A stretch of DNA of 64,000 nt from Campylorhamphus procurvoides (GCA_013396655.1 WBMV01005969.1:157534-221533); one strand, 5' to 3'; shown: positions 29,001 through 44,000, numbered from the stretch's first letter. The notes: generated by a model not told the origin, from the sequence alone. Translations and numbers: made by a program.

Positions 29001-32000
29001 GCAGCATTTTCAGGTTTGTTGTAGAAACAAGAGGGTCAAAATACTGCAGGAAGCAGGACAAATTGGAAACGTTCGAGATTGTTCTTATCTAAGCTAAGGT
29101 GTGGAAGAATGAAAGGAATACTCTCAAAAAACCAGTGATCATGAAAATGTACAGTACATCATGGTATATTATGCTGCTGCATGTGCAGAATTTCTAGTGG
29201 CAGGTGAAATCTCTCTTGGTATTTTTGGGCCATAAAAATGAATAAAGGAAGAAAAAAGATAGAATAGCAAAATGCCTTAATAAAATGCAGACATAATGGG
29301 GCTATGAGAAAGCCACTCCTGCTAATTGTTGTCATGTGGTCATAGAACTACTGGAGCAGAGACTGCGTAAAGAAGGAAGTGTGCTGCTTATCATGCCTTA
29401 TTGCACATCAGAGCTTTTGCCCTTGGATGTTTCCTGTAATTGACCTTTTGAAAAGTGTTACGAAGAAAAACTGGAGTAAGAGGGTGGTGGAAGGATGATC
29501 AGGTGTTTGTTTACTCTGCAGGGATTTTACAAGGCCTTACTATACAGGCCTGTTAGTTGATTGAACCTTTTTAAAGGGGTCCTAGCAGAAGCAAAATGTA
29601 GCAGAAGCAAGGCACTTACTGGTAGTAAGGGGACTGCACAAGACAATTTAGAGCTACAATTCCAAAAAGAGAGAGACTTCTATTGTTTCAGTGGTTGTGA
29701 GAATCAAGATGACATACATTTAGTGATGAACTATGAAAAACAGACTGCTGATTAAAGGTAAGAAAACAATAAAGCTTGTCTTCAGTGCTGTAAAGCTATC
29801 TAAAGAATGTACAAGGTTTTACTGGAAGTATTTGTAACATTCAAAGTGAATACATTTATTTCACTGCTGTATCTTTGAGGGGTTGATGGAGAAGTGCAAC
29901 TTCTGCCTGGGAAACAGAGAACCTATTGATAATTTTAGGACTGCTTTATTTGTACTTTTGTCAGAGTTTTAATAATTGTTACAGTCCTGCTTCTTGGATT
30001 CTTCCTCTTCGGTTTTTAATATAACAACTCTTATGCTTCCTGTTCTGAGGCACTGCCTAAATTTCTGCCACTGCATTCATAATTTTATCCAATCTTCATC
30101 TGCTTCCTTATTTGTTAAATGTAAAAGTCTGTGTAAACATTACTTAGTCATCAACGATATTTTCCCATTATACTGTCTTATAGTGGCAAAGTTATCATGT
30201 CTCAAAAGTTAATGAATGATAGATCTAGAGTTTAGTGTTTCCCAGCAAGATGAGGAACATCAGCTAGCAGCAGCAGCATAGTTTTCTTGTACTCTGATGT
30301 GCATATGGGAACACAACTTGGTAGCTATAATTCACATCCTTGTTGGTGAGGCGATGGCATATCAATATTGGTATTGCTTTTGGGCACGTGTCAGATGAAT
30401 GTTGCTTTAAAATGCTTTTTGAATAAAAAATTGAATTATCTACCCTGGTAACGGCAGCCGGATGAAGAACCATTGTTAGTTATAATGTGATAGTTGTGTT
30501 GATTTTAATAGGATAGTTTGTCTAGTGTGTAGTTCTTTGGCCACGAGAATTTATATCTGTTATAGTCCATTTTTACTTGTAGGCTAATTTTAGTCCCATA
30601 TGTTGTTGGACATAATAATGCAGAACAGATTGGTAATTGCAAAAGTGACTTTATTGAGATTTCTTTTGTCTCATGATGGTGGTTGTTGTTATTGTTTAGG
30701 AAACCTGAACTGACTGACTCTGCCTCTCTGCTAGAGACCTTCAAGTTTCTTGAAAATGCAGCTGCAGAATTTAGTGATGAAGAAGATGAAGAAGATATTG
30801 AAGGAAGAGAGAAAACAATCATTGATACTGCAACAGTGAGTGGAAAAAATAATTGAAAAAGTTACAAAGAACAGAAAAATTGAGATTAATGATATGCCTA
30901 TAAATGTACACATGCATATCAGTAATGCATCTTTATGATGTTCTGTCCAAGCATGTGTGCATAAGAGGAATTATATATGGATTTCTGACTTTGTGCATAT
31001 GAGTTAAGCTTTTCCATCTTTATTGCTTTAAGTTTGCAGTAGCATTATAAATTTTTCTAAAGTTGTCTTTTTACTACTTCAGTAGTACTTTTGTTATATA
31101 TTGGACACAGCTTTTAAGATACTAGATGTCCCTTTTATTACAATTTTCAGCTTAGTTTGAAGGTATTGTCAAAATGCATTGATTCTTGAATAGTTATTGA
31201 AAAATGACTGATATTTAAAATTACTTGTAGAAATTTGTCCTTGTAGAGGACAGAACCGAAATACATTTCTCTTCAAATAGCTTGTGGAAGGAAGAAAAAG
31301 TTTTACTGGAAGAACTCTAATGTGATTAATAAACTTTTTTGTTTGTTTGCTCAGTCAAATCTCCGAACCTCTTCTGCTGTGTGATTTGTTCAAATAGTCA
31401 CATGAAATAGAGATATGCAATCAGTACTCAATTTTATCCTCTTCTTTTTAAAATTAATGTTTATTCAGTGAGTTGTGTTTCCTAACAATTGAAGCAGATA
31501 AGAGTTATGATGGACATGATTGTTTTTATGGTCAGTTTTTAAGAATTAACCCTTAAACCCCATCTGTTGTACAGTATTTTTAAAGAGGATCTATGTAAAC
31601 TTGGAGTATTCCTGTTATCCATGGGCTGTGAGCTAATGTCCAAGGCTCTTCTGTAAAATCTTTCGTAATACAGAATGTTCACTAAGCCTGCTGAAGAAAT
31701 GAAGCTTGAAGTTTAGAATTGCTTCAGGTTTTGAAATTGTTTCAGTTTAGTTAGAGGAGACAGTCAGTCATACTTATGAACTATGGGATGTTGGCCTACG
31801 TCTTTTCAGACTGACCCTTAGCAAGGTTCCAAGACAAACTATTGTAAATATTGTAAATTTTCTTCTGTAGAAGTAAAATTTTTGCTATGGTTTTCATGTA
31901 TCATGGCATGAGCTTACCTGTTAGTCAAATAGCTGTAAAGCATCTAGTCCATTTTGATTATGGAGGGAAAAGTAAAATTATTGCAGAAAGCATACAATGA

Positions 32001-35000
32001 GGTCTTTCAGTAAAACATGTATTTTTACTTTTACTAGAATATGCTTTGGAATTCGAAAGGAAAATGCAGTTTAAACAGAAAACACCATGTTTAAATAATG
32101 ATAATATCTGAGAAAGTATTCAGGATGGAACGATTTGCTAAACCTAAGCAAATTAGTGTTTGACAATTGTGGAGGCTTGGGTTTGGTTTTTTATTTCCTA
32201 GACTTGTCTTTTGGTCCACATGTAGAGTGATTTCAGAAGTGAGAGTTAGAAAGGCTGTGTTAGGAGAAGCAGAATAAGTTTGGGTTTGCTGAAGTCTTGT
32301 CTGCATCATTCTTGGGGGTTTTTTGTGGGGTTTGTGTGTTTTTTAAAAATCAGTTTTAGGAGGAAGTTTGTGCTTTCTGATAGTAAAAAAAGAGATAGTA
32401 ACAGTCTAGGTCAGTGTAGATTCATTACTAGGTGATTGATTATTGATGGTCACAGGAAGAAAGTGCTACAGACAAATTCCATTTTGACTTAAAAATTGGA
32501 ACAAAGTCTGCATACTGTTCCAGATTTGCTTATTAATGTGTACTTTTCTGCTTCCTCTTCAACTTCCTGTTTGGATTTTGCATAGAATACAAGACAGTAC
32601 TGCTTGTATGAAGATGTGTGTGTAACTTAATTCAGCTTTTCTTCCTGTCCTTTCTGATCTTTCAGATTGTAAGGAAAAGAGTGCTATCTGAGAGCAGTGA
32701 AGATCGAGATACAGAAGAAGCTTTGAAAGAGTTTGACTTTTTGGTTACCTCAGATGATGGTGATGGAGAATCAAGAAGTTCAGGAGATGGAACAGACTGG
32801 GGTAAGGAAATTTAATGCATCGTACCAGGAGAAAAACAAAATGTAGTAAGAATATATTGTGATTGATCGGTTGAGATCGCTGTCAGGATCATAGAACCTT
32901 TTGAGTATTCCTATAGTAAATAATTGGCAGTCTGAAGTTGTCTTGACATGATATTTTCATTTTCCTGTACACTGCCTTAATCTAAGGATTCTTCATGGTT
33001 TATGCTTCTGGTGATTTTTCTTTCTTTTTACTGCTAAGACAGATAGAATTTAAATTTTATGTGTATTATTTCAATGTGTTTTTCCAATGACCCATGCTAA
33101 TGAAGGGCTCTGATAAAGCTCTATTTTACAATTATGATATCAAAGTTATTTTGTCTTCTTTGCTTTCTCCCACTTTGATGCAGAGAGTAATGTGAGTCAT
33201 AAAGGCTGGATTAGTTCTACTCTTATTGTGAGTTAGCAATTTGGCAACATGAACTCTTCAGTTGCTCAAACTTCCTTTTCTGATTTAGCAGAGTAATATA
33301 TCTTTAAGCCCACTAGTCATAGAGAGACATTTCACAAACTGTTCTCTGTCCTTTGAGGTTCATGTTCTGCACGCAGAATGCCAGCATCCACTGTACCTTG
33401 GCATAATTATTCTGCCTAAACCTAAACTGCCTAAACTTCCTAAAGGGATGGGAAGAAAGAAGAGAACTGAGTATCTTGATGGGGAGTTGTTTCCTATTTA
33501 AGCTGCTCTGGAAAGTCTTAAGGATGACTGAATACAGAGGGAGTTTTTGACAATGAATGGAAAACAATTGAGCTTTGTAATGGAACTGCAAGTGTGACAG
33601 ACCAATAAGCCATGGTAGCTGTAGCTCTCACAAAAGCCATCAGCTTTGAGTTCCTGTATTTTACTGAAGCCATGTCAAACTCCTGGTTGGACTCCAAATT
33701 ATTGTTCAGTTTGGTGTAGTCTCTCTGCCTAAGAGGATGTGTTGTAATATTAGATTTAGCAATCAGTATTGTATTCACAAAATAAAATTTAGTAATATTA
33801 CTATTTTCTATGGAAAAAGTTTTTCTGATACTTCTCTTTAATATTAAAATTTTATTCATTTATGCTTGGTAAGTGTAGCTATCACTTGTGTCAGAAAAGT
33901 CAGTATGCTAATGGGAGCTTTGTGTTCTCAAATTCACACTGCTGGGGTTTATTTTTACTTTCACTGATGAAAGATGAGTACAAATGAGCAGAAGTCTAAC
34001 ATTAAAAATAAGTTGTCATGAAAAGTAGTAGTTTCACTTCTAGAAATGAGTTAGAGGTGTTTGTGATTTTCAGTTACTTGTTTCACAACCTGTGTCTTTT
34101 ACGGTAAGTGTGTAGACTAAGTGTCTTCAAGGAACTGCCATTGTAAGTCACTTATATTAATTTAAGTGTAACTGTCAAATGTAGCACAGTAGAGTGATGT
34201 TGTGTAGAGAGGACAGAAGCAAACAGATGAAATTCTTACTTCTTTTTGGATCCCAAGTATCAGTTACAGTAAACTGTTGAACCTGCTTGGCTTGAAAGGT
34301 CCTCAGATGTGTTCAAGTAATTTTTAAACTATAAAGCACTTGAACTGGAGTAGTTCAGGGTCCACTTCTGAAATTGAACAGAATCTGTAGGACATGTGGG
34401 AAGCATCCTGGGACAGTCTGTAGAAAATTAATATATTAGATATTTTCCTAGCAACAACACAATCTAATGAAAATCTCTTTAAACTTTTTTTTTGCTGGAG
34501 AAGACAAAAAATCCTGTCCAGCCAGAGAAGAAAATCATGATTAAAACTTAACCCAATCCCAGAGAGAATACATACTTGTTTCTCTGAAGCATCATTTTCT
34601 CATACCTTTTTTGAGTTCTTCATGTGGTTTTGATCATTAGTGGTAATTAGGGCATATGTATTAAGAGGACATGACTTATCCCACAGACTATTTTAGAGTC
34701 TCTCTTGAGTTTAGTAATAACTATTTTCATAGCTTCTGCAAAAACATGCCACTAAACTTTGTGTCTTGAATTAATCTGTCACGCATGAATACATGACTAG
34801 AGGGTTCAAAGGAAGGAGAGATCATCTCAAAAAGTATTTTGTCCTTCTGTGATGCATGTCTGAGCAGAGCCTGTATCTGTCTTCTCAACTGCTTGTACAT
34901 TAGGTAGTTGTAGGCCACACTAAGATGCCTTTTTTGCCATCACTGAATGCTCACAGCCCCTCCTTGTAGCTTATTTGCTCCAGCTGCCTTAACCATCCTA

Positions 35001-38000
35001 GGGTGCCCTTAGACTTGCTACACTACACCAACACTGGGTACTTGGCATTATACCTGAAAGGTTTCTCAGTATTACGAGTATTATACTGGGTGCTGTACTC
35101 AGAAGTGTGGTCTCAAAAGTGCCAGACAGAGGGGACCAGTCACTTCTCTTGTTGGTTACATTCTTGGTAATACAGCCCAGGATATGGTTGATTGCTTTTG
35201 CTCCAAGAGTGTGCTGCTGAGTCCTGTTGAATTTCATGGTGATGGAGGATTCCTAGGTCTTTTTCAGCGTAAATAATTTCTGACAAGTCAGTCCCTGTAA
35301 TAACCCATGGCTAGTTTTTGTCTTCTGTCCAATCACAGTGACTCATTCAGATTGTGATTGATAGAGTTGTGCTTCCTCTACAGACATTTAATTTCTGCAG
35401 CTTAGTCTGAGGATAAGTTTATTATTGTTCATATTTTAAAAGGTCTAGAATAGCTTATTGATCTACAAAGCAAACTTGGTCTGAAAGGAATTAATTTTTA
35501 AATAAAGAGGTTGAGAGATTTTAATAAGAAAATAAAGCAAAAAGCTAATGAATTTTAAAAAAATTTGTAGCTGTAATGGTCATGAAAAGAAATATATATG
35601 AGGAAAAGCTGTATTGCCTCCCCTCCTCTTGCAAATTATTTTTCTAAGCCTCCTCAGTACAGTCTCACCATATATGGAAAAAATAACTTGGAGATTTGAA
35701 CTCACGTAACATGTTTTGTTCAAAATCTCCAAATACCGCACAATTGGAAGGATACTACTTCTCTCTATCATGTCACAAGGGAAGCAATTTGAGACAGATA
35801 TTTAGAAGAAAAACAAACCAAAGCAAACAAAAAAGTGGGGACTCTTTTTTTTTTGTTAGGCTTAGTGAAATCTTTTGTGGTTTTTTCCAAAGATTAATAA
35901 TTTAGACCTTCTCCTTTCTTGTGAAATTTCATGGCTTTAGTGCTTTAAGATTTTATTTAAACCATGGTGACATGTATACTATGTTCCAAAATGATTTAAA
36001 TGTGCTACTTCTTTATGTGAATGGCAGCACAGCACAAAAACAATGAAATGAGAATTTGATATGCAGTGATGCAACACCTGAATTCTAAAGTTATGTTGAC
36101 AAGTAGCATAGCTGTTTCTTCTAGATATAGTAATTCTTTCCCTGGAGGAAAGAAAACCTGAAAAATATGTTCTGATTTATTATAAAGTAAATGTTGTTTA
36201 ATTTTATGAACAGCTCTGTGCTTGGTCATAGGAATTAGTTGTGAAATTTCATCTCAATTTTTTATTAAGAAAATTCTGAGCAAATAGAAGTGGAATGTGA
36301 GTAGCAGTTTTATGGCTTTCACAAGATTGGTGCTATTTCTGTCTGTTTAAAATAAAAGACAAATGCCATTGACAGCAGCTGTTGCCTCCTTCAGTGGAGA
36401 TCACTTGGTGACATTATTGAAAAAGGATGTTTCATTTGTTTCACTTTGTTTAGAAAAGGAAGACCAGTGTCTCATGCCTGAAGCCTGGAATGTCGACCAG
36501 GGAGTTATAACCAAACTCAAGGAACAATACAAAAAGGAGCGCAAGGGGAAAAAGGGGGTGAAGAGTAAGTGGAAAACATTGCACTTTAAAATCATAAATC
36601 TCACATCTTTCACACCCTTAATTCTATCTCTCTTTCAATGTTTTCCTAAAAATTACTTACTCTTTTACTTTGCTGCTCCTGACTGCTTTCCTGTTCACCA
36701 GTTCTCAGGGGTTGAAATTAATGACAGACAATCAAGTTACCTGATAAATAGTTGGATTAGATATAACTTCTTCCGACCAAGTGTTGGATTACTTAAAAAT
36801 TCTTACTTTGAGCATGTTTTATACTTTTGTTATTCAGATACTTAAATTGTAAAAGGCATTGGTTTAATAGTTCACACTTTAATATAGAATACTTCAGAAC
36901 CCTTTCTTAGCTGGAAACATGCCAGTTTCACAGGAAGAGTTAAAGTCTGGTATATAAATAAATACAGAAACCAAACTGGAAACTGTCTTGAGTATCCTAT
37001 TAGATGACAGTGGGAGAAAACAGGTTAATTTCTACCCCTGTTTATACTTAACATTCACAACATGAAAGTCATGCTGTCATCATAATTTGTTATGCAGGGC
37101 TCGAAATAGGAAGCAACTATGACCATTAGTTTATTTGTAAAACACAGGAGTTCTTTATTGGCTTTCAGACCTCTGGGACTAGCCTTTAAAAAAGTTGGAT
37201 ATTGTTATCCAAACGAAAAAACTGTGTACAGTGCCTGAAATACAGTTTCTAGCCCTGTATTATTTTTTTTTGTTACATTTCTTGAAATACAGAGATGTTA
37301 TGTAAAATCAGTGTTTTTTGATAAGTAAGCCTTTAAAACTTTTTGAACTCAGATGAAGTGTTTAAAATGAAACACTGTATTCACAGCTATATTTCAAACA
37401 TCTAGCCATATTGAGAATTCATGTGTGAAAGATGTATATTAATAATATTGCATGTAGCCCGGTAAGAAATTTGAGGAATGTTTCTCCCTTTGTGGGAAGA
37501 TGCTTATGAATACTAAGCAAATTCTGACTTCCAAAGAGATATGCATAATGATGCAGAAGTGTCAGATCCTTGCATCGTTGGGCCTGACTTTTTTTGTTAC
37601 TTTTTGTATTGATACTCTGATAAGGTCCTGCTCAGCAGTTGAATATGTTGCTGAAATTATGTTATCAAATACGGAAACTAAATGTCCTATTTTTTTAATT
37701 TAAAAAAGTAAATAATTACCATGCTTTAAATTTCTCAAGTGATATTTTTGTCATCTTTGGAATCATTTAATTTACTGGAAGTTAATTGAAAATCTTAAAA
37801 GAAGCTGAGCTGGCCAACTAAATTGGTCTTGTTTCACAAAATTGATTCTAAATTTCTTTAGAGGTAAAATAGACAGGGCATGCCAATATATGACTTCAGT
37901 GAAACCAATTTTTGTAACTTGTCTGTTATTTTTAAAATATACAGACACGCAATGTAGTTCAGAGTAAATAGCTCTAGGATAAGCTTGGCAGAAATGATTT

Positions 38001-41000
38001 TATCAAACTGTTGAAATTCTATTCTTGACCAGCTGTTGAGTGTATTTTTTTTGGTAATAAAACTTAATTGTGATATGTAGATATTATTGGAACATGTTTT
38101 ATATATTTATGAACAAAAATCTTGATGTAAAGGCAGCATCTGGACATCCAGTGCTCCTTCATGAACTACTGCTCAGTACCTTTACAGCGCATTTTGGATT
38201 GATTTGATTGGTTTGATCTTAGAAGACAAAATGGTTTACTGCAGCAGTGAAATTAAGCATCTTTCCATGGACAAACCATCATTGGAAGGGCATCAATGCA
38301 AAAAAAATCAGGAAGAATCAGAGCCTGTTTTCAGCTATTCGTATTGCACGTAGTGAAGAAGAATGTGAGGAAGGCAGTCTGGAGAAAAAAAAGAGACTAA
38401 ATATTTTGACATTAAATTTTACAAAGTTTGTTTTTATGACTTTAATCCCATCATACATGGTGCTTAGACACAGAACTGCTACTGAGTAAAATATTGGATT
38501 TGTAAAGCAGATATTAGAGAAAACAATCTTGCAAAATCCTTCTTAGTGTTTTCCTGGATTGAGTAATATTTTGGTGACAGACAAGTTAAATACAATTTAG
38601 TTTATTATCAGTCATTATGGTTAGGGCGGACAAAGTAGAGGTTGCAACTGTATTAGTAAACGTATGATTTTGCAAGGCTGTAGTAAACATTCCTGTGAAG
38701 TAGTAAGAGAACAGAGTCATAGAATGGTTTGATGAGAAACTACATATATTAGAGTACACTGCTGTGTTAAAGCTGCTTAAAAATAGCTGTATTATTTACT
38801 GGTCTAGGAAAAAAAAACCATAATGGACTATGGGTAAGACATTTTCCCATTCTTAATTAAACTTACAACAGGAAAAACTACCGAAGATATGTTTCAGCCT
38901 CAATCCTATATAAAACAGTCAAAACAGGGATGTGGGAAAATGATGGAGCAAAGCACAGGTAAGTGTCGAGAAGGGCATGGGTCTTCACCATATGTAGCTT
39001 CAGGAAGTAGGCCAGTGAATCCAGTTGCATTTATATTTTAATATAAATATGACTTTTTGGATTGTATAGTTCACAATACTACACTAGTGCACAAATAAAT
39101 TTAAAATAATAGTGTTATCATAAGAATATGCTGCACAAAGTACCTGACGCACAGATTCTAAAATATTCACAGATGCCAACTATTGTTTTGGAAAAGTAAA
39201 TATTCTAATTATGAATATGACTCAGTTGGAGGCATTCTTCAGCATCCTATACAAGTAGCAGTATGAGTTTATACATATGGGGAAAATTGTGCGTTCGCAA
39301 TTCTCAGTTGCTTCTGTCGCTTTCTTTTCAAGAAATTCATTTCATGCTGGTTGATTAGATACGGCTGAAAATAAGTGCTCATTAGTTTTTCTGTGTTAAT
39401 GTCATAATGCAAGGTAGGATCCATTGTTGCATGTGCTGCTGTAGCATATCTAAGTAGTGTCATTGTGAACTATGCATAAACCATTTAATTTTTTGTTTTT
39501 TTTCTGGTTAGGGCCCAACAGGTCAAAGCTGCAAGATATGCTTGCAAACTTGAGAGATGTTGATGATCTCCCTTCATTGCAACCATCTGTTGCACCTTCT
39601 TCTAGGCCCAGTAGCTCAAGGCTCATTGAACATGAGATAAACAGGACGGATGAAGGTAAATATTAAGAATGTACATACACCTTCTTAAAGGGTCAGTGCT
39701 TATAGTTACTTCTGAAAGACTATCCTCTAAGACTTTCCGAGCACTTTAAAAATAATTTGCCTCTTGCTGACTTTGTAATCTGACAATCTTAAATCACTTG
39801 CTTTTGTTTGTGCTCAAGCCTGGCACCAGAGTGTGGAACATAAACTCTGAGGACATAAGAGCATCTTTTTCTCTTCCCATGAACATGATTTAAAATGTAT
39901 GTATGTATATACACAAACATACAAATGTGTTCTTTTTATTTAAGCAAAGGGTAGAGGCTCTGCAGGTAAACACAAGTGGCTACCCACAGCTTTTAAATGC
40001 ATGTGGTGATTGTGTAGTAAATCATATAGAACAACTTAGAGCTTGCCACTGCATTAATTTCCATAATGTATTCCAAACATAAAAAAAATTCTCATAGTGG
40101 CTAGTCCAAGTATGGAAGGCCACAGCCACACATCTTTGCAATGCAGCGTGTGGTTACCTTCACTAGTATTATGTCTGAAAAATGCTAAGTCATCTATTTG
40201 ATTCAATATTTGAATTGCTGTAATATGCAACATAATACCATATAGTGTATGAGGCTATTAATTTGTCCAAGATCATGTTGCACCTTTCCAGTATCTGAAG
40301 AGAGCCTACAAGAGAGCAGGAGAGGGACTTTTTACAGGGAGTGTAGTGATAAGACAAGGGGCCGTGGCTTTAAACTGAAAGAGCAGGTTTAGATTAGATA
40401 TTAGGAAGAAATTCATTACAGTGAGGGTGGTGAGACACTGGAACAGGTTGCCCAGAGTAGTTGTGGATGCCCCATCTCTGGAATTGTTCAGTGCCAGACT
40501 GGATGGGGCTTTGAGCAGCCTGGTCTAGTGTCCCGACACACAGAGGGAGGTTGGAACTGCATGATCTTTAAGGTGCTTTCCAATCCAAATCATTCTGTGA
40601 TTCTATCATATCATGTGCCCTATTGAAATAGTAAGTATGTGTTTTGAAAAATGAGCAAACATAGTTCCACTTAGCAGTCTTTCAGTGAGTGTGAAAAACT
40701 AGGTCAGCCAAGTTATAATTAAGATGCATAAAAAGCCCTGGAATGTGGTGTAGTTACCAAAGATCTCAGTAATTCTGTTTTCTTCATGCTCAGTGATTTT
40801 CTTTATGAAAGAAGGGGGTAACTTAGCAACGCTTTGAGAAGTGGAGGAATTTTTTGTTGGATGTTTCCTTTCCAACTTTTCTCACATATACTGAGAACTA
40901 TATTAGCAGAGTGCTATTTTCATGTCCTTTCAGTAATGTGTTTTTTAATTCAGAGACTCAGATGGTATCTCACAGAAAAAAGGAGGACAGGTCATGGTTA

Positions 41001-44000
41001 TCACTCTGAGTTCAGTATTGCAAACTATTAGCTGTGTATTCTCTGTAAGGCTGAGACACCATGATGTTTTTGGCATGCAATTTTTTTATTATAGTAACTT
41101 TTCAAATTTGGTGTCCTGTATGTACTGTGTGTTGAGTGGAATATTACATCATAAGTTCAAAAGAGAAAAAGAGGATGATAGTGTAGACTTCAGGGTGAAG
41201 AATGTAAGAGATGTTTGTGATTAAAAGAGACCTGATCAAACAGTATAACTTGAAGAGCTTTTATTTGGTTCTAAAAAGTACGGGAAACCAAACAGAACAC
41301 TCTGTGGAGATGTGAGTGTGGAATGAAAAGATTAGCTTACTTTATGCTGGGTGAACTGGAAGTTAATTGGATAATACCTGAATCTGATGCCTTTGGGACA
41401 GGAGGGAAGAAGAATGAACAGATCAGGCTATTAGTTGTAAACTGCAGTTTGCTTGGTTTTAGTGTTGTATTGGTGCTGTTAGACTTAAAAGGGTGCTGAG
41501 AATGAGGCGTTTCCTTCTCTCTCTCCCTGGTTGCAGCAGTAGTTGCCAAGGCTTGTATTTACAATAGAGCTAAAAGGGAAAAAGAATTAATTTATTGAAA
41601 AATGCTTGTAATTTGAGACAAAAGGTGTATAAAGATAAGTGAAGTTTCTTGTATCCAGAAGATAACACATTTTCATCTATTCAGTCCCCCTTTTGTGCTG
41701 TATAGGCTTGGAGAGCTATTATACAGGGAACTTGATAAAGGCACAGCTTTTGAGTTGTACCACTTGATGCAGAGCTGTATGTGGTATAAGTGTGTGTACT
41801 GTGCTCTTTAGTGTTTGATCGCCCTTTATCTCGTGAATCTGCCTATGGATGTGTTTGTGTTACAGTGATGGGAGCTCCTATAGGCTTGCTATAGAAGCTG
41901 TGAACTAGTAAGTTTGGATACTGCTAGTAAAAATGTGGACTTCAGTGCTGAGTAGCCTGTTTGGTAATTAAACTGATTCTACAAGTAGCAATGAATTGTC
42001 AGCTTCTGGTTGTATTGCTTGATTGGAGTGCATGTAAACAGCTTCACTGTGGACATGCAGTTGGATGTGTGTGGAGACCCTGTTAGGAAGGGAGAGTCCA
42101 ACTGCTCTCACCAGCTATTCTTATACACATTTTTGTTGCTTCTTCAGTGCCCATTTGCATACTCTATAGCAGAGCTGGACAAGGGTCTAAGCTTTTCTGT
42201 GTTACTTGTGCATTATATATGGGTGAGTGGTAGTGTACCCTTGCTGCCTGTGGCTAATTGTACTTAAGTGTCTTGAGTTGTGCACACCTCAAGTATAAGT
42301 ATGTTCAGAAGATGCTGTTTATTGGTAAGTAGAGTGATTGTCTTTAGAATAGCTATTTTTTTATGCACCTCTGTATATCTTTTCCCTCAGCTGCTTCAAA
42401 GTTGTTTAGAGTTCTGAAAGTGGAAAATGTGCTTTTCTTATTCAGTGTTGTATAAACCCATGTTTCAAGATTCTTTTTTTGCCTTTGTTTTGTTTTCTTG
42501 CAGTGGAAGCTTTGACATTCCCTCCTTCTTCAGGGAAATCTTTCATTATGGGAACAGATGAAGCCCTTGAAAACGAGCTGGGTCTTGGAGAACTGGCAGG
42601 TCTTACTGTAGCAAATGAGGCAGATTCGCTGACTTATGATGTAAGTGGTTATTATTGGTAACTCAAGGTCTTACTGTCTTCTTGTTGAAGGCATATGCAA
42701 GTTACATGTGTGTAGACTCAGCAGAAAACATTCTCCAGTTAAAATTATGCTGCCAGACATTGTCACAAATTTTCACTTGACAAATCTGTTTTTCCCATAG
42801 ATAGCAGCCTTTAAGCTCTCTGCAAACCCCTCTCCTGCTCATTTGCCTGCCATGTCATGTGAATAGATGAAAGTAAATGTAATTAGTTATAGTGAAACAT
42901 CTGCATATGTGTAACCTCAGTGACCCTGAGATAAATTGTATGGCCAGCAGATTGAGGGTAGTTTGTGCCCCTTCTGCGCGGTCTCTATGCAGTTTTGGGA
43001 CCCTCCACTTCAAGAGGGTTGTAGAGAAATTGCAGAGTCCAGTAGCATGTGACTGATGAGTAGATGTTAAGAGAGCCACTCTTGTTCAGCTCTTAGGCGG
43101 GTGAGAGGCACTCAGTAGTCTGCAGGTATTGGATGGGTTCTTATAAGGATGACAGAGCTGAGGTTCTCCATAGTGCCAGGCATTAAAACGAGGAAACAAC
43201 AGCAGATTATGGCTTGGTAGGTTCAAGTAAGACACTGGGGGAGAAAAGGTTGTGTAGAAAATGATAGAGAAACAACTGGCCCAGAGAAACAGTGGAATCC
43301 CTCTCCTGGGGCATGTTCAAGTTTTGGCTGTGGGAGACCTGTGGTTTACATTACGTGGTGTGGGCAATAGTCTCATTTCAAATGGGAAGCTGGACTGGAG
43401 ACTTTTTAGGTGGGTTTTCTGTCCAGCACTTTTGTGGCTGTATGTGTAGCCTACAGCTTGTTTTTCTTTCACATTTTATGAAAAACCTTTCTTACAATTG
43501 CTTCTTTTCAGTCATACGCAATTTTTGTCTATTTTTGATTTCTTGGGAAATGGTGCTTCAGGTGTTACTTTAATAACATGCTCCTTGTGATCTGTCAACT
43601 TCAAATTAATCTTGTTATTGCATTGCCCAACTCTGTCATGGTTGAGGGATTTCAGAGATATGTTTAGTATTGTGTGTTAGTGAAGAATCCTACCTTTCAG
43701 TAAATCTGACCCTTAAGTAATCACCATCTGGGATTTTACTATCACAAATCAAGTCTGAGATTTCAAAAGTAATCTGCAGGTCCTTGCGTTGAAATTCTAT
43801 GCTTGTACCTGCTTGTAGAGAAATAAATTACATAGTTAATAAAATTTTAGACACATTTTGAGAATGGTACTGCAGAGAGATTCACTACTACTATAGCAAG
43901 TTTCTGAGCATGTCATATGTTTTGAATCCTTACAATTGCAATGATACAGAACATTTCTGCTAAAATTCAGTATTTTAGCATTATCTCCTAATTTGGGCTC

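Noticed and set aside
30505..30822. 105-codon minus-strand frame with a serine run
   Set aside because: It is the antisense shadow of the acidic GAT/GAA repeat in STRN exon 6.
36363..36845. 160-codon open frame as an independent gene
   Set aside because: It is STRN exon 8 (36454-36564) with intronic sequence read through on both sides. The exon has good splice signals and its phases match its neighbours.
38708..38725. Short tcatagaatggtttg stretch as a CR1 end
   Set aside because: Only about 15 nt match and the following sequence does not continue as CR1.
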